Shown here: piece by piece, positions 50,107 to 58,863 of the stretch
Position numbering within the stretch: the first letter of the stretch is position 1
Layout: each line of letters starts with the position of its first letter
Source of the DNA: JAJDXO01 sp965207535
Lineage (GTDB): Bacteria > Pseudomonadota > Alphaproteobacteria > Rhodospirillales > UBA2165
Direction: 5' to 3'
NCBI GenBank assembly: GCA_965207535.1
Contig: CBDBMR010000015.1
Coordinates: 248,001 to 312,000 of the forward strand
Length of the DNA stretch: 64,000 bases
Position numbers and translations under genes: made by a program
The notes under the pieces: model-generated
Database searches by the model: none
The model's input: the letters and a program-made list of their open reading frames with translations, nothing else
Told to the model about the DNA's origin: nothing

Positions 50107-50739
50107 ATGCCCGTCGATCCCGCCATTCTGATCGCGTTTCTCATCGCCGCCTCGGCCATCGTCGTCTCGCCCGGGCCCGATACGGTGCTGATCATCCGCT
50201 ACACCATGACGTCCGGCGGGCGGATCGGCATGGTCACCATGGCCGGCGTCCAGATCGGCCTCGCCATCCACACCATCGCCGCGGCCGCGGGGCTGTCGAT
50301 CATCGTCGCCGCCTCGCCGGTGCTGTTCAAGGGCGTGGCCATCGCCGGCGCCGCCTACATCGCGTTTCTCGGTTGCCAGGCGCTGAAGGCCAGCGGCGGC
50401 GGGCTGGGGCTCTCCGGCGAAGGTTCCCCGGTCGGCATCCACAAGGCGTGGCGGGACGCGATGACGACCAATGTCTTCAACCCCAAGGTCATCCTGCTGT
50501 TCCTGGCCCTGATGCCGGGCTTCGTGGCGGTCGAGAAGGGCAACATTGCGGCCCAGTTGGCCGTCCTCGGCGCAGCGCTGATCGCCATCAACATCGTCTG
50601 GCAGACGGCCCTGGTGGTCGCCGCCGAGCGGATGCGCCGCTGGCTGGTGACCCCGTCGGTCGCCAGGGGGATTTCAGTTGTGACCGGGCTGATCCTGGTG
50701 GCGCTCGCCGCCGGGATAGTCTGGGGCCACGTGATTTAG
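50107..50739 (+). CDS. LysE/RhtB family amino-acid exporter
   Basis: 210 residues from ATG 50107. The opening LIAFLIAASAIVVSPGPDTV has the family SPGPD motif; about six hydrophobic helices follow, with GVQIGLAIHTIAAAAGLSII, AIAGAAYIAFLGCQALKAS and NVFNPKVILLFLALMPGF. Such proteins export homoserine, threonine, lysine or related amino acids. It overlaps the ychF stop tail to tail by four bases. Divergent from the MetE-like gene, which could fit export of a methionine-related compound, but that is inference. Confidence 0.9.
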   Translation: MPVDPAILIAFLIAASAIVVSPGPDTVLIIRYTMTSGGRIGMVTMAGVQIGLAIHTIAAAAGLSIIVAASPVLFKGVAIAGAAYIAFLGCQALKASGGGLGLSGEGSPVGIHKAWRDAMTTNVFNPKVILLFLALMPGFVAVEKGNIAAQLAVLGAALIAINIVWQTALVVAAERMRRWLVTPSVARGISVVTGLILVALAAGIVWGHVI

Positions 50740-51833
50740 ACGTTGAACCGGAACAGGATGACGTCGCCGTCCTGGACCATATAGTCGCGGCCCTCCTGGC
50801 GCATTTTGCCTGCATCCTTGGCCGGCTGCTCGCCGCCGAGGGACAGATAATCGTCCACATCGATGGTCTCGGCAGCGATGAAGCCGCGGGCGAAATCGGT
50901 GTGAACGGCGCCCGCCGCGTCCCGGGCGCGGGTGCCGGCGGTCACGGTCCAGGCGCGGGCCTCGTTGGGCGCGGCGGTGAAAAAGGTAATCAGGCCCAGC
51001 AGCTCGTAACCCGCCCGGATGAGCCGGGCGAGGCCGGTCTCCTCAAGGCCGAGGGCTTCCAGAAACTCCCGCTTCTCGTCCCCGGCCAGTTGCGACACCT
51101 CGGCCTCGATCCTGGCCGAAATGACCACCGCACCGGCGCCGGCCGCAGCGGCGTATTCGGCGACCTCGGCCGAATGGCCGTTTCCCCCGGCCGCAGCATC
51201 CTCTTCGACATTGCAGACGTAGAGCACCGGTTTCGAAGTCAGGAGATGCAGCATCCGGAACGCCTTGGCTTCGTTTTCCGCCACTTGAAGCGCGCGGGCC
51301 GGCTGGCCGCCGCGCAACAGTTCGAGCGTCCGGTCGACCAGTTCGAGCTGCGCCTTGGCCTCCTTGTCCTGTCCCCGGGATTTCTTGACCAGCGGCTCGC
51401 GGCGGCGTTCCAGGCTTTCCAGGTCGGACAGCATCAACTCCGTTTCCACCGTCTCGATGTCGCCCAGGGGATCGATGGCGCCGGAAACGTGCGAGATGTC
51501 ATCGTCGGCGAAGCACCGGACCACATGAAGGATGGCGTCCACTTCCCGGATGTTTCCGAGGAACTGGTTGCCGAGCCCCTCGCCCTCGGAGGCGCCTTCG
51601 ACCAGGCCGGCGATATCGACGAACTCCAGTTGGGTCGGCACTACCTTCGCCGAGGCGGCGGTTTCGGCAATCCGGTCGAGGCGCGGGTCGGGCACGTTCA
51701 CCCGGCCCGAATTGGGCTCGATGGTGCAAAACGGATAGTTGGCCGTCTCGGCCTGCGCGGTGGCGGTGAGCGCGTTGAACAGGGTCGACTTGCCGACATT
51801 GGGCAGGCCGACGATGCCGCAGGTGAATCCCAC
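50736..51833 (-). CDS. ychF: redox-regulated ATPase YchF
   Basis: 365 residues from GTG 51833, directly after the pth stop. A TRAFAC P-loop protein of the Obg family: G1 GIVGLPNVGKSTLFNAL, switch FVDIAGLVEGASEGEGLGNQ, and NVEED in YVCNVEEDAAAG in place of NKxD, which explains ATP rather than GTP binding. A TGS domain ends the protein (LITFFTAAPNEARAWTV, DFARGFIAAETIDVDDYLS). It associates with ribosomes and oxidative stress control. Pth-YchF adjacency is standard. Confidence 0.96.
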   Translation of the reverse strand: MGFTCGIVGLPNVGKSTLFNALTATAQAETANYPFCTIEPNSGRVNVPDPRLDRIAETAASAKVVPTQLEFVDIAGLVEGASEGEGLGNQFLGNIREVDAILHVVRCFADDDISHVSGAIDPLGDIETVETELMLSDLESLERRREPLVKKSRGQDKEAKAQLELVDRTLELLRGGQPARALQVAENEAKAFRMLHLLTSKPVLYVCNVEEDAAAGGNGHSAEVAEYAAAAGAGAVVISARIEAEVSQLAGDEKREFLEALGLEETGLARLIRAGYELLGLITFFTAAPNEARAWTVTAGTRARDAAGAVHTDFARGFIAAETIDVDDYLSLGGEQPAKDAGKMRQEGRDYMVQDGDVILFRFNV

Positions 51834-52454
51834 CTAATCTTTTTCCTTTGCCGTCTTTTCGTCGCCGGGTTTCGATTTTTCCCTTGGCGGATTGGTGATC
51901 AGCGCCACGTCGGACATGAAGCGCGCGTCATCCCCCTCCACCAGCACCGGCGCCGCCTGGACGATGGCCATCAGCATGTCGTTCAGCCAGCCCCGGTCGG
52001 CCTTGGTGAAGTTCCCCAGCACATGGCCGGTCACCCGGCCCTTGTCGCCCGGGTGGCCGATCCCGATCCGCACCCGCCTGAACTCCGGCCCGATATTGGC
52101 GCTGATGCTCTTGATGCCGTTGTGACCGGCCGCGCCGCCGCCCCGCTTGACCCTGATCTTTCCCGAAACCAGATCGAGTTCGTCGTAGAGCACCGTTACG
52201 TCCCTGTTCTTGATCTTGAAGAACCGGGTGACGCCGCGCACCGCCCGGCCCGATGCGTTCATGTAGGTGGCCGGCTTGAACAGATGGACTTTCTCGCCGC
52301 CGATCTCGGCCTCGGCCAGGCGGCCGCCGAATTTCGAGCGATAGGGACCCTTGCCGTAGCGGTCGTGCAGCGCGTCCACGGCCATGAAACCGACATTGTG
52401 ACGGTTGTTCTCGTATTTGGGCCCGGGATTGCCGAGACCGACCAAGAGCAACAT
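51834..52454 (-). CDS. pth: peptidyl-tRNA hydrolase
   Basis: 206 residues. MLLLVGLGNPGPKYENNRHN carries the catalytic His of NRHNVGF (about residue 20); FKPATYMNASGRAV and YDELDLVSGKIRVKRGGGA and GHNGIKSI are the other family motifs. It releases peptides from tRNA after stalled translation. The C-terminus has an added basic tail (PPREKSKPGDEKTAKEKD). Belongs to the prs-rplY-pth-ychF block and abuts ychF with no gap. Confidence 0.96.
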   Translation of the reverse strand: MLLLVGLGNPGPKYENNRHNVGFMAVDALHDRYGKGPYRSKFGGRLAEAEIGGEKVHLFKPATYMNASGRAVRGVTRFFKIKNRDVTVLYDELDLVSGKIRVKRGGGAAGHNGIKSISANIGPEFRRVRIGIGHPGDKGRVTGHVLGNFTKADRGWLNDMLMAIVQAAPVLVEGDDARFMSDVALITNPPREKSKPGDEKTAKEKD

Positions 52455-52513
52455 GGCTGCCTCCTGCGGCCCGCTCCGGCGGGCACCGGAAAATCGCCGG
52501 ATCAGGCTTCGAA

Positions 52514-53212
52514 TTACTCTTCGCCGCCGTCCGGCTCTTCTTCGCCGCTCTCTTCGCCTTCGACGCCCTCTTCGCCCTCGAGGCCTTCTTCGCCCTCTTC
52601 ACCCTCAAGGCCTTCTTCATCCTCTTCGGGCTCTTCCTCGACCTGGATGGTCGGGGCGGCGATGGTAGCGACCGTAAAGTCGCGGTCGGTCACCGTCGGG
52701 GTCACACCGTCGGGCAGCTCGATGGCGCTGATGTGGATCGAATCACCGATGTCGAGACCGGTGAGGTCGAATGTCAGTTCCTGCGGAATGTTCAGCGGCG
52801 AGCACAGCAATTCAACCTCGCGGCGGACGACGTTCAGCACGCCGCCGCGCTTGAGGCCCGGCGACTCGTCGTCATTGAGGAAGGCGCAGGGCACATCCAC
52901 CGCGATCTTGGTATCGGCGCCGAAGCGCAGGAAATCCACGTGAAGGGGACGGTCGGTCAAGGGATCGACCTGTACGTCACGGGCCAGCACGTCGTGGCTG
53001 TCGCCGTTCACCTTGACCTTGAACACCCGGGTGAAGAATCCGGTCTGGGAGAGATGCTTCGAAAGCTCCCGCCCATCCAGGGAAATCATCACCGGGTCCA
53101 TCTTGTTGCCGTAAATGACCGCCGGAATGCGGCCCTCGCGCCGATGCGCCCGTGCCACCCCCTTGCCGGCCCGGTCACGCTGTTCGGCAGTGAACGTCGA
53201 AACGTCAGCCAT
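52514..53212 (-). CDS. rplY: 50S ribosomal protein L25 / Ctc
   Basis: 232 residues from ATG 53212 with GGAG. N-terminal 5S rRNA-binding domain (ARAHRREGRIPAVIYGNKMD) to about 95, then the Ctc beta domain (VDVPCAFLNDDESPGLKRGG, TVTDRDFTVATIAAPTIQVE) to about 190. A strongly acidic tail of Glu-rich repeats (GLEGEEGEEG) fills the last 40 residues. The acidic tail is longer than usual and is built of short GAAGAG-like codon repeats. Part of the prs-rplY-pth block. Confidence 0.95.
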   Translation of the reverse strand: MADVSTFTAEQRDRAGKGVARAHRREGRIPAVIYGNKMDPVMISLDGRELSKHLSQTGFFTRVFKVKVNGDSHDVLARDVQVDPLTDRPLHVDFLRFGADTKIAVDVPCAFLNDDESPGLKRGGVLNVVRREVELLCSPLNIPQELTFDLTGLDIGDSIHISAIELPDGVTPTVTDRDFTVATIAAPTIQVEEEPEEDEEGLEGEEGEEGLEGEEGVEGEESGEEEPDGGEE

Positions 53213-53295
53213 GTGTCGCGCTCCTCAATCAAATGCGGCGGCCTCCAGGGGTGCCGCCGCCGGGAAAGTGCCGCGTTTTAGTGGTTTAACGGGGA

Positions 53296-54228
53296 TTAGT
53301 CAAATAGCGAGGAGACCGAATGCTCGTCCGAAATCCGCCGGATCGCCTCGGCCATCAGCGGCGCGATTGTCAGCTGGCTGATGTTGTGCGCGACCCGCAT
53401 GGCCTCGGTCGCCATGATGCTGTCGGTGGTCACCAGGGTCTCCATCGGCGAAGACGAAACCCGCGCCACCGCCCCGCCGGACAATACGCCGTGGGTCACG
53501 TAGGCGGTGACCGAATCCGCGCCCGCTTCCGTGAGCGCCTGAGCCGCGTTGCACAGCGTGCCCGCCGAATCGACGATATCGTCGATCAGAATGCAGCGCC
53601 GGTCCTTGACGTCGCCGATAATGTTCATCACCTCGGATTCGCCGGCCCGCTCGCGCCGCTTGTCGATGATCGCCAGATCGGCGTCGATCCGCTTGGCGAT
53701 GGCCCGCGCCCGGACCACGCCGCCGACATCGGGCGATACCACCATGGTGTGGTTGTTGTCGAACCGGTCGCGAATGTCCTTGGTGAACACCGGCTCGGCA
53801 TAAAGATTGTCGACGGGAATATCGAAGAAGCCCTGGATCTGGCCGGCATGAAGATCAAGGGTCAGCAGCCGGTCGGCGCCGGCGCTGGTGATCAGGTTGG
53901 CCACCAGCTTGGCCGAGATCGGCGAACGGGGGCTCGATTTCCGGTCCTGGCGGGCATAGCCGAAATAAGGCACCACCGCCGTTACCCGCCGGGCCGATCC
54001 GCGCCGGAGCGCGTCCAGGGTAACCAACAGCTCCATCAGATTGTCGTTGGCCGGATAAGAGGTCGACTGAATGACGAAGACGTCCTCGCCGCGAACGTTC
54101 TCGTTGATCTCGACGAACACCTCCATGTCCGAAAAGCGCCGGATGCTGGCCTTGGTCAGCGGCAGATTCAGGTAGGCGGATATGGCTTCGGCAAGAGGAC
54201 GGTTGCTGTTGCAGGTGAGGATTTTCAT
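53296..54228 (-). CDS. prs: ribose-phosphate pyrophosphokinase
   Basis: 310 residues. Makes PRPP from ribose 5-phosphate and ATP for purine, pyrimidine, His and Trp synthesis. MKILTCNSNRPLAEAISAYL, VYFGYARQDRKSSPRSPISA with the flexible ATP loop, the Mg-binding LTLDLHAGQIQGFFDIP, and the PRPP motif DDIVDSAGTLCNAA near residue 215. Normal length and starts at ATG 54228. First gene of the prs-rplY-pth-ychF series. Confidence 0.97.
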   Translation of the reverse strand: MKILTCNSNRPLAEAISAYLNLPLTKASIRRFSDMEVFVEINENVRGEDVFVIQSTSYPANDNLMELLVTLDALRRGSARRVTAVVPYFGYARQDRKSSPRSPISAKLVANLITSAGADRLLTLDLHAGQIQGFFDIPVDNLYAEPVFTKDIRDRFDNNHTMVVSPDVGGVVRARAIAKRIDADLAIIDKRRERAGESEVMNIIGDVKDRRCILIDDIVDSAGTLCNAAQALTEAGADSVTAYVTHGVLSGGAVARVSSSPMETLVTTDSIMATEAMRVAHNISQLTIAPLMAEAIRRISDEHSVSSLFD

Positions 54229-54347
54229 CCCTGGCGGACCCCCGAGTCGGCGGGCGGCGCGCTCAATGGAGACCTCGCCTGAGAGATCCGCGGCACCGCT
54301 TTCGAGCGCGATCTATGTATCAGCGTGTCATGAGTCTGTAAACGGGA

Positions 54348-54369
54348 ATCCCGGGCCGCTTTCCGGGAT
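54348..54369 (-). terminator. possible terminator after lipoprotein gene
   Basis: ATCCCGG (54348-54354) and CCGGGAT (54363-54369) form a seven-base stem with an eight-base loop, four bases after the lipoprotein stop. No long T run follows on the minus strand. Confidence 0.4.
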
Positions 54370-54372
54370 CGC

Positions 54373-54921
54373 TCACCGGCCCGGCTGTGCCGCCGATTTG
54401 GCCGCCTCGGCCTTGTCCATGACCTCGATGATGCCGGGACCGGCGGCGGCCGCAATAACCCCGGCGACCGCGCCCCACGGCCTGTCGAGGGCGCCGGCCC
54501 GGATGGCGTTTCGCTGTACGACATCGCCCAGCTCTGAGCCGTCCGCGCCGTTGACGACCCACCGGATGGTGATCTCCTGGCGGCCAACCGAGGGCGGGGT
54601 CAGCTCCACTTGTCCGGCAATTTGGTAGTCCGATTCGCCTTCGGCACCGGCGATGCGGACGCCCAGGCGAAGCAGCGCCCGGCGGACGGCGCCGGCGAGG
54701 GCCGTGTTGCCGTCTCCCGGCGCACCGGATACGCCGGCGACCCGAACGCGGCGGTGCGGCGCGGGCATCTCGTCGGCGGCCGGCTCGGCGGCGGCCGGCA
54801 CCTCGACCAGCGGATTTGAGCGCTCCGGCCCGCCCTGATGGGCGAAGGGCTGCGGGATCGGCCCGCAGGCGGCCAGCACACCGAGCGCCACAACGGAAAC
54901 CAGGATCGAGCTATGCCGCAC
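54373..54921 (-). CDS. lipoprotein of unknown function
   Basis: 182 residues from GTG 54921. Signal peptide with lipobox VLAACG gives lipidated Cys19. A low-complexity Pro/Ala linker (about 35-60) precedes a small alpha/beta domain: VAGVSGAPGDGNTALAGAVR, SDYQIAGQVELTPPSVGRQE, ITIRWVVNGADGSELGDVVQ and an Ala-rich helix at the end. Its overall character recalls a penicillin-binding activator LpoB-like or secreted assembly factor, but no family is certain. It follows pgeF by way of a short 21-codon frame and precedes prs. Confidence 0.75.
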   Translation of the reverse strand: MRHSSILVSVVALGVLAACGPIPQPFAHQGGPERSNPLVEVPAAAEPAADEMPAPHRRVRVAGVSGAPGDGNTALAGAVRRALLRLGVRIAGAEGESDYQIAGQVELTPPSVGRQEITIRWVVNGADGSELGDVVQRNAIRAGALDRPWGAVAGVIAAAAGPGIIEVMDKAEAAKSAAQPGR

Positions 54922-54976
54922 AGAAAACCAACATGACCAGCAACGCGAACATCAAGAGCATAATCATATAGGGCAT
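54911..54976 (-). CDS. possible 21-residue hydrophobic peptide
   Basis: ATG 54976 to TAG 54911 reads MPYMIMLLMFALLVMLVFCA plus A, one long hydrophobic stretch. It starts 20 bases after the pgeF stop and its end overlaps the lipoprotein GTG start by 11 bases, a layout fit for translational coupling. No ribosome site is seen. Could be a real small membrane peptide or a chance frame. Confidence 0.3.
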   Translation of the reverse strand: MPYMIMLLMFALLVMLVFCAA

Positions 54977-54996
54977 GGGTGACGCCGGTGTGCCGC

Positions 54997-55764
54997 CTAT
55001 TCGTGAAGAGTAACCACGGAGAGGCCGCGCCCGTAATCCGGCTCGTCATTGAGAACCGACCGGCGATAGCTGAAGAACCGATCGCTCTCCCGGCAGGTAT
55101 CGCAGGGCGACCGGACCACATGCCGCAGTTTCATGTCGTTGAGCCGCCGGCCCACATATCCGGGCAGATCGAACATGGGATGACCTTCGCGGCGGCCGGG
55201 CGCGAACAGGTCGGCATTGCGCTCGTCTTCCTCGAGGATCGGCCCGGCAAACTCGTCGCTGACCTCGTAGGAGCGCTGGGCGATGCACGGGCCGATGGCG
55301 GCAAAGGTATTCGCCGGATCGGCGCCGAGGCCGGACATGGCGGCCATAGTCGCCTCGAGAATGCCCGCCCGCGCGCCACGCCAGCCAGCATGGGCCGCGC
55401 CGACCACGCCGGCGTCGGGGTCGGCCAGCATCACCGGCGCGCAATCGGCCGACAAAATGCCGAGAATCAATCCCGGACGGTCGGTGACCAGACCATCGGC
55501 AACCGGCGCATCGTCGGGCTCCCAGGGTTCCGCGACGGTAACCACATGGTTGGTGTGCTCCTGGTACGCCGTGACCAGCGGCCAGTCCGTCACGCCGAGA
55601 CGTTCCAGCGCGATCCGCCGGTTGCGGGTGACGTTCTCCGGCGTATCGCCCGAGCCGTAGCCGCAATTGAGGGAATCATAGACGCCCGTGCTGACGCCGC
55701 CGAGCTTGGTGAAGAACGCATGGCGGATATTGGTCAGACTGTTGAGGGCGGCAAAGGTAATCAT
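54997..55764 (-). CDS. pgeF: peptidoglycan editing factor PgeF (laccase-domain, YfiH type)
   Basis: 255 residues. FFTKLGGVSTGVYDSLNCGY, the Cys of LSADCAPVMLADP, and AHAGWRGARAGILEATMAA with the metal-binding His give the DUF152/PgeF signature. PgeF removes L-Ala-mis-substituted L-Ser in UDP-MurNAc peptides; relatives were once thought multicopper laccases. Located 21 bases after midA within the lgt-midA-pgeF series common in alphaproteobacteria. Confidence 0.92.
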   Translation of the reverse strand: MITFAALNSLTNIRHAFFTKLGGVSTGVYDSLNCGYGSGDTPENVTRNRRIALERLGVTDWPLVTAYQEHTNHVVTVAEPWEPDDAPVADGLVTDRPGLILGILSADCAPVMLADPDAGVVGAAHAGWRGARAGILEATMAAMSGLGADPANTFAAIGPCIAQRSYEVSDEFAGPILEEDERNADLFAPGRREGHPMFDLPGYVGRRLNDMKLRHVVRSPCDTCRESDRFFSYRRSVLNDEPDYGRGLSVVTLHE

Positions 55765-55785
55765 CTGGGCGCGGCGCTCCCGGCT

Positions 55786-56874
55786 TCACTCGGTGCCATC
55801 GAAACCGGCCTCAATTTGCAGTCCCGGCGCGGCGAGGGCCAGCACTTTAAACAGGCTGCCCATTTCGTCGGCGCCGATGAGGCGGTCGAGGGCCGACGCG
55901 AGCGAACGCTTTTGGGCGTCGTCGGCCGTCTCCGCCAGGGACCGATGGCGATGAAGAATGCCGAGTTCGGTGAGGAACGACCGCTGGGTTACCGGACCGT
56001 GAATTCGCGCGCCGCCTTCACGGCCGGCCCGCGCCAGCGCCTCGAAGTCCACATGGGCGGTGAGATCGGCGGTGCCGGGCGCATCGAGGGGCGGGTGGTA
56101 CTCGTGGGACCGCACCGCCTGCAGGGTATCGCCAATCCCGCTCAGGCGATGCCCATAATCGATCAACAGGGCGGCGCCGCCGTGGGCCGAGAGATGGGAA
56201 CCGATGTCACGGGCCAGTGCTTCGGCTCGCGCTCTCCGTTCAACGATATCTCCGGGGGACGCGTTCAAATCCCGGGCAACGGCATCCGCGCAGTCCGTCC
56301 CGTGATCGGAGACCGCGAATGCCAGCCGGCCGTCTTCCAAACCGACCAGACGCTCCCGCCACCCGTTTTCCGCCCTGACGAACTGCGAGACCGGCAGCGC
56401 ATCAATGAACTCGTTGGCGACGATCAGGCAGGGTCCAACCGGCAGCGGATCGGGAGCAGGCTGCCATTGGATCGGAATCTCCGCGCCGCGCAAGGTTTCC
56501 CGCTGCGCCTCGATCAGCCGGCCGCTCATTTCCACGAGCGTCATGGAAATCGCTTCCGGAAATCCCGATACACCCTTTGCCGCCCGCACGACGTCTCTCA
56601 TCAAGGTGCCGCGGCCGGGACCCAGCTCGATCAGATTGACGGAACCGGGCCGCCCCATGTTCCGCCACGCCACCCCCAGCCACAGTCCGATCAGTTCCCC
56701 GAACATCTGACTGACTTCCGGAGCGGTGGTGAAATCGCCCGATGCGCCAAAGGGTTCCTGCGTCGTGTAATAACCGTGTTCGGGGTGCGAGAGGGCGAGT
56801 TCCATGTACTCGGCCACGGTGATCGGCCCGTCCCGCCCGATCAGTTCGCGGAGAATGCGGTCGAGATTTGTCAC
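55786..56874 (-). CDS. class I SAM-dependent methyltransferase, MidA/NDUFAF7 family
   Basis: 362 residues from GTG 56874, which overlaps the lgt stop by four bases (GTGA); the frame stays open upstream through lgt but that part is a shadow. TNLDRILRELIGRDGPITVA opens the protein; the SAM site is NLIELGPGRGTLMRDVVRAA with the family motif ExGPGRG. Human NDUFAF7 dimethylates an Arg of complex I subunit NDUFS2 and alphaproteobacterial homologues probably do the same. Coupled to lgt and followed by pgeF. Confidence 0.9.
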   Translation of the reverse strand: MTNLDRILRELIGRDGPITVAEYMELALSHPEHGYYTTQEPFGASGDFTTAPEVSQMFGELIGLWLGVAWRNMGRPGSVNLIELGPGRGTLMRDVVRAAKGVSGFPEAISMTLVEMSGRLIEAQRETLRGAEIPIQWQPAPDPLPVGPCLIVANEFIDALPVSQFVRAENGWRERLVGLEDGRLAFAVSDHGTDCADAVARDLNASPGDIVERRARAEALARDIGSHLSAHGGAALLIDYGHRLSGIGDTLQAVRSHEYHPPLDAPGTADLTAHVDFEALARAGREGGARIHGPVTQRSFLTELGILHRHRSLAETADDAQKRSLASALDRLIGADEMGSLFKVLALAAPGLQIEAGFDGTE

Positions 56875-57677
56875 ACGGCCCTTTGAGCGCGAATCACGAG
56901 ATACAGGCCCAACAGCAGCACGGGGATGGTGAGAAGCTGGCCCATTGTCGCGCCGCCCAGCAGGAAACCCAGGTGGGCGTCGGGCTCGCGGACCAGTTCG
57001 ACGAAGCCGCGGGCCGCGGCATAACCGATGACGAAGATGCCGGCCAGCATGCCGGTTTTCATCCGGATGCGTTCGGAGCGCGAGACCGCGAACAGGACCA
57101 AAAATAGCACCAGGCCCTCGAGCAGGGCTTCGTAAAGCTGGCTCGGATGGCGCGGCAGATCGCCGGCGGCAGGAAACACCATGCCCCACGGCACGTCGGT
57201 CACCCGTCCATAGAGCTCGCCGTTGATGAAATTGGCGATGCGGACCAGAAACAAACCGATCGGCGCGGCGCAGGCGATCGCGTCGCTCATCGCCCACAAA
57301 TCCAGGTCGCGCTTCCGGGCGAACAGGATCATCGCCACGATCATGCCGATCAGGCCGCCGTGGAACGACATGCCGCCCTGCCAGACGGCAAACAGGCTGA
57401 GCGGGCTGTCGAGCATCAGCCCGGGCATGTAGAACCCCACATAGCCGAGCCGTCCGCCGATTACGGTCGCCAGAATGGCCCAGACCAGAAAATCCGACGC
57501 ATCCCGATCGCTCATGGCGTGGGGCGGCCGGGCAACGAACCAGCGGACATACAGCCAGGCGAGCACACACCCGCCGAGCCACATGACCGAATACCAGCGG
57601 ATGGCCAGCGGCAGACCGATGAGCGGCCTGAAGTCGACGATCACAGGGTCAATGGCGGGAAAGGGAATGGCAAGCAT
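56871..57677 (-). CDS. lgt: prolipoprotein diacylglyceryl transferase
   Basis: 268 residues, seven membrane helices. MSFHGGLIGMIVAMILFARK holds the essential His; RIANFINGELYGRVTDVPWG is the lgt signature with the conserved Arg and Asn/Gly; HPSQLYEALLEGLVLFLVLF follows. It moves diacylglycerol from phosphatidylglycerol to the lipobox Cys of prolipoproteins, including the two lipoproteins encoded here. First of the lgt-midA-pgeF series. Confidence 0.96.
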   Translation of the reverse strand: MLAIPFPAIDPVIVDFRPLIGLPLAIRWYSVMWLGGCVLAWLYVRWFVARPPHAMSDRDASDFLVWAILATVIGGRLGYVGFYMPGLMLDSPLSLFAVWQGGMSFHGGLIGMIVAMILFARKRDLDLWAMSDAIACAAPIGLFLVRIANFINGELYGRVTDVPWGMVFPAAGDLPRHPSQLYEALLEGLVLFLVLFAVSRSERIRMKTGMLAGIFVIGYAAARGFVELVREPDAHLGFLLGGATMGQLLTIPVLLLGLYLVIRAQRAV

Positions 57678-57719
57678 GCGGGGGTTCCAGGCCGGTGAAG
57701 GAGCAAAGCCAAATCAGGG

Positions 57720-58721
57720 TTATTTGAACGGATCGTCTTGCATCAGGTAATTCCGGACGTACCGCCGGACGCCGTCCTCGAGCGCCGTGAACGACTTGTC
57801 ATAGCCCGCGGCCAACAGGCGCTCCATCCGCGCCTCGGTGAAATACTGGTACTTGTCCCGGATGTTCTCGGGCGTCGGCACGTACTCGATGTCGGCGTTC
57901 TTTCCCAGCGCCTTGAAAACGGCGACGGCGAGGTCCTCGAAACTCCTGGCCCGGCCGGTGCCGCAATTGAACAGGCCGTTGACCGCCGGATGATCCAGCA
58001 GCCAAAGCATCACGTCGACACAGTCCTCGACCCAGATGAAGTCCCGGAGCTGTCCGCCGTCGGCATAGTCCGGATGGTGCGACTTGAACAGCCGCGCCGG
58101 CCCGCCGCCTGCGATCTGCTCATAGATCTGGGGCACGACGCTGCGCTGGCCGCCCTTGTGGTACTCGTTGGGTCCGTAGACATTGAAGAACTTGAGCCCT
58201 GCCCATTGGCTGGGCGCGGGCTCCCCGTTGCCGACCATCTCCGCCACCTTGCGGTCGAAAATGTGCTTGCTCCAGCCATAGGGGTTGAGCGGCGTCAGCC
58301 TGGCGAGGCCCTCGGCGCTTCCGTCGTCATCGAACCCGGCTTCGCCGCCGCCATAGGTCGCCGCCGACGACGCGTAGATCAGCGGGATATTTTTGCCGGC
58401 GCACCAGTCCCAGAGCCGGAGCGGGACACCGTAGTTCTGGTGCACGACCAACTCCCAATCGGTGGTGGTGGTCGACGAGACGGCGCCCAGGTGAAATACG
58501 CCGTCGATCGAATTTCCCCGGTCGCCGAGATACGCGAACAGGTCAGGCGGCGTGATCCAGCCCGCGAGTTCGCGCTTGGCCAAGTTGCGCCGACGGCCGG
58601 CATCGTCGTCGCAATCGCAAACGACGATCCGCGCCTGCCGCTCGGCAAGCGCCGCAACCAGATTGGAGCCGATAAACCCGGCGCCGCCGGTGACAAGATA
58701 GGTAGGCGAAGAATCGGACAT
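57720..58721 (-). CDS. rfaD: ADP-L-glycero-D-manno-heptose 6-epimerase
   Basis: 333 residues from ATG 58721 (MSDSSPTYLVTGGAGFIGSN); a longer open frame upstream overlaps ubiK and is rejected. NAD-binding VTGGAGFIGSNLVAALAE, catalytic YxxxK in PYGWSKHIFDR and the substrate region FFNVYGPNEYHKGGQRSVVP are all HldD marks. It makes the L,D-heptose of LPS inner core. The gene is followed by lgt-opposed spacing of 42 bases and is divergent from ubiK. Confidence 0.95.
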   Translation of the reverse strand: MSDSSPTYLVTGGAGFIGSNLVAALAERQARIVVCDCDDDAGRRRNLAKRELAGWITPPDLFAYLGDRGNSIDGVFHLGAVSSTTTTDWELVVHQNYGVPLRLWDWCAGKNIPLIYASSAATYGGGEAGFDDDGSAEGLARLTPLNPYGWSKHIFDRKVAEMVGNGEPAPSQWAGLKFFNVYGPNEYHKGGQRSVVPQIYEQIAGGGPARLFKSHHPDYADGGQLRDFIWVEDCVDVMLWLLDHPAVNGLFNCGTGRARSFEDLAVAVFKALGKNADIEYVPTPENIRDKYQYFTEARMERLLAAGYDKSFTALEDGVRRYVRNYLMQDDPFK

Positions 58722-58792
58722 GTGACGCGGGTTATATGTCGCCCGCAATTTGGCCGCAAGACGCCGGTCGGGGAACCGTGCGGGGGGCTCTA

Positions 58793-58820
58793 TTGCCGGG
58801 CGGGGCAAAGTCCGCATAAT
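58793..58820 (+). promoter_or_regulatory. candidate promoter for ubiK
   Basis: TTGCCG (58793-58798) and CATAAT (58815-58820), 16 bases apart, in the 142-base divergent gap. Start of transcription would be near 58827, about 37 bases before the ATG at 58864. Confidence 0.35.
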
Positions 58821-58863
58821 GGCCCGGCAGCGGAGCGGATAATCAAGATGGAGAGCGACGGAT

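Noticed and set aside
56875..57582. N-terminal extension of the MidA-like frame
   Set aside because: It is a shadow of lgt; the GTG overlapping the lgt stop gives the family N-terminus.
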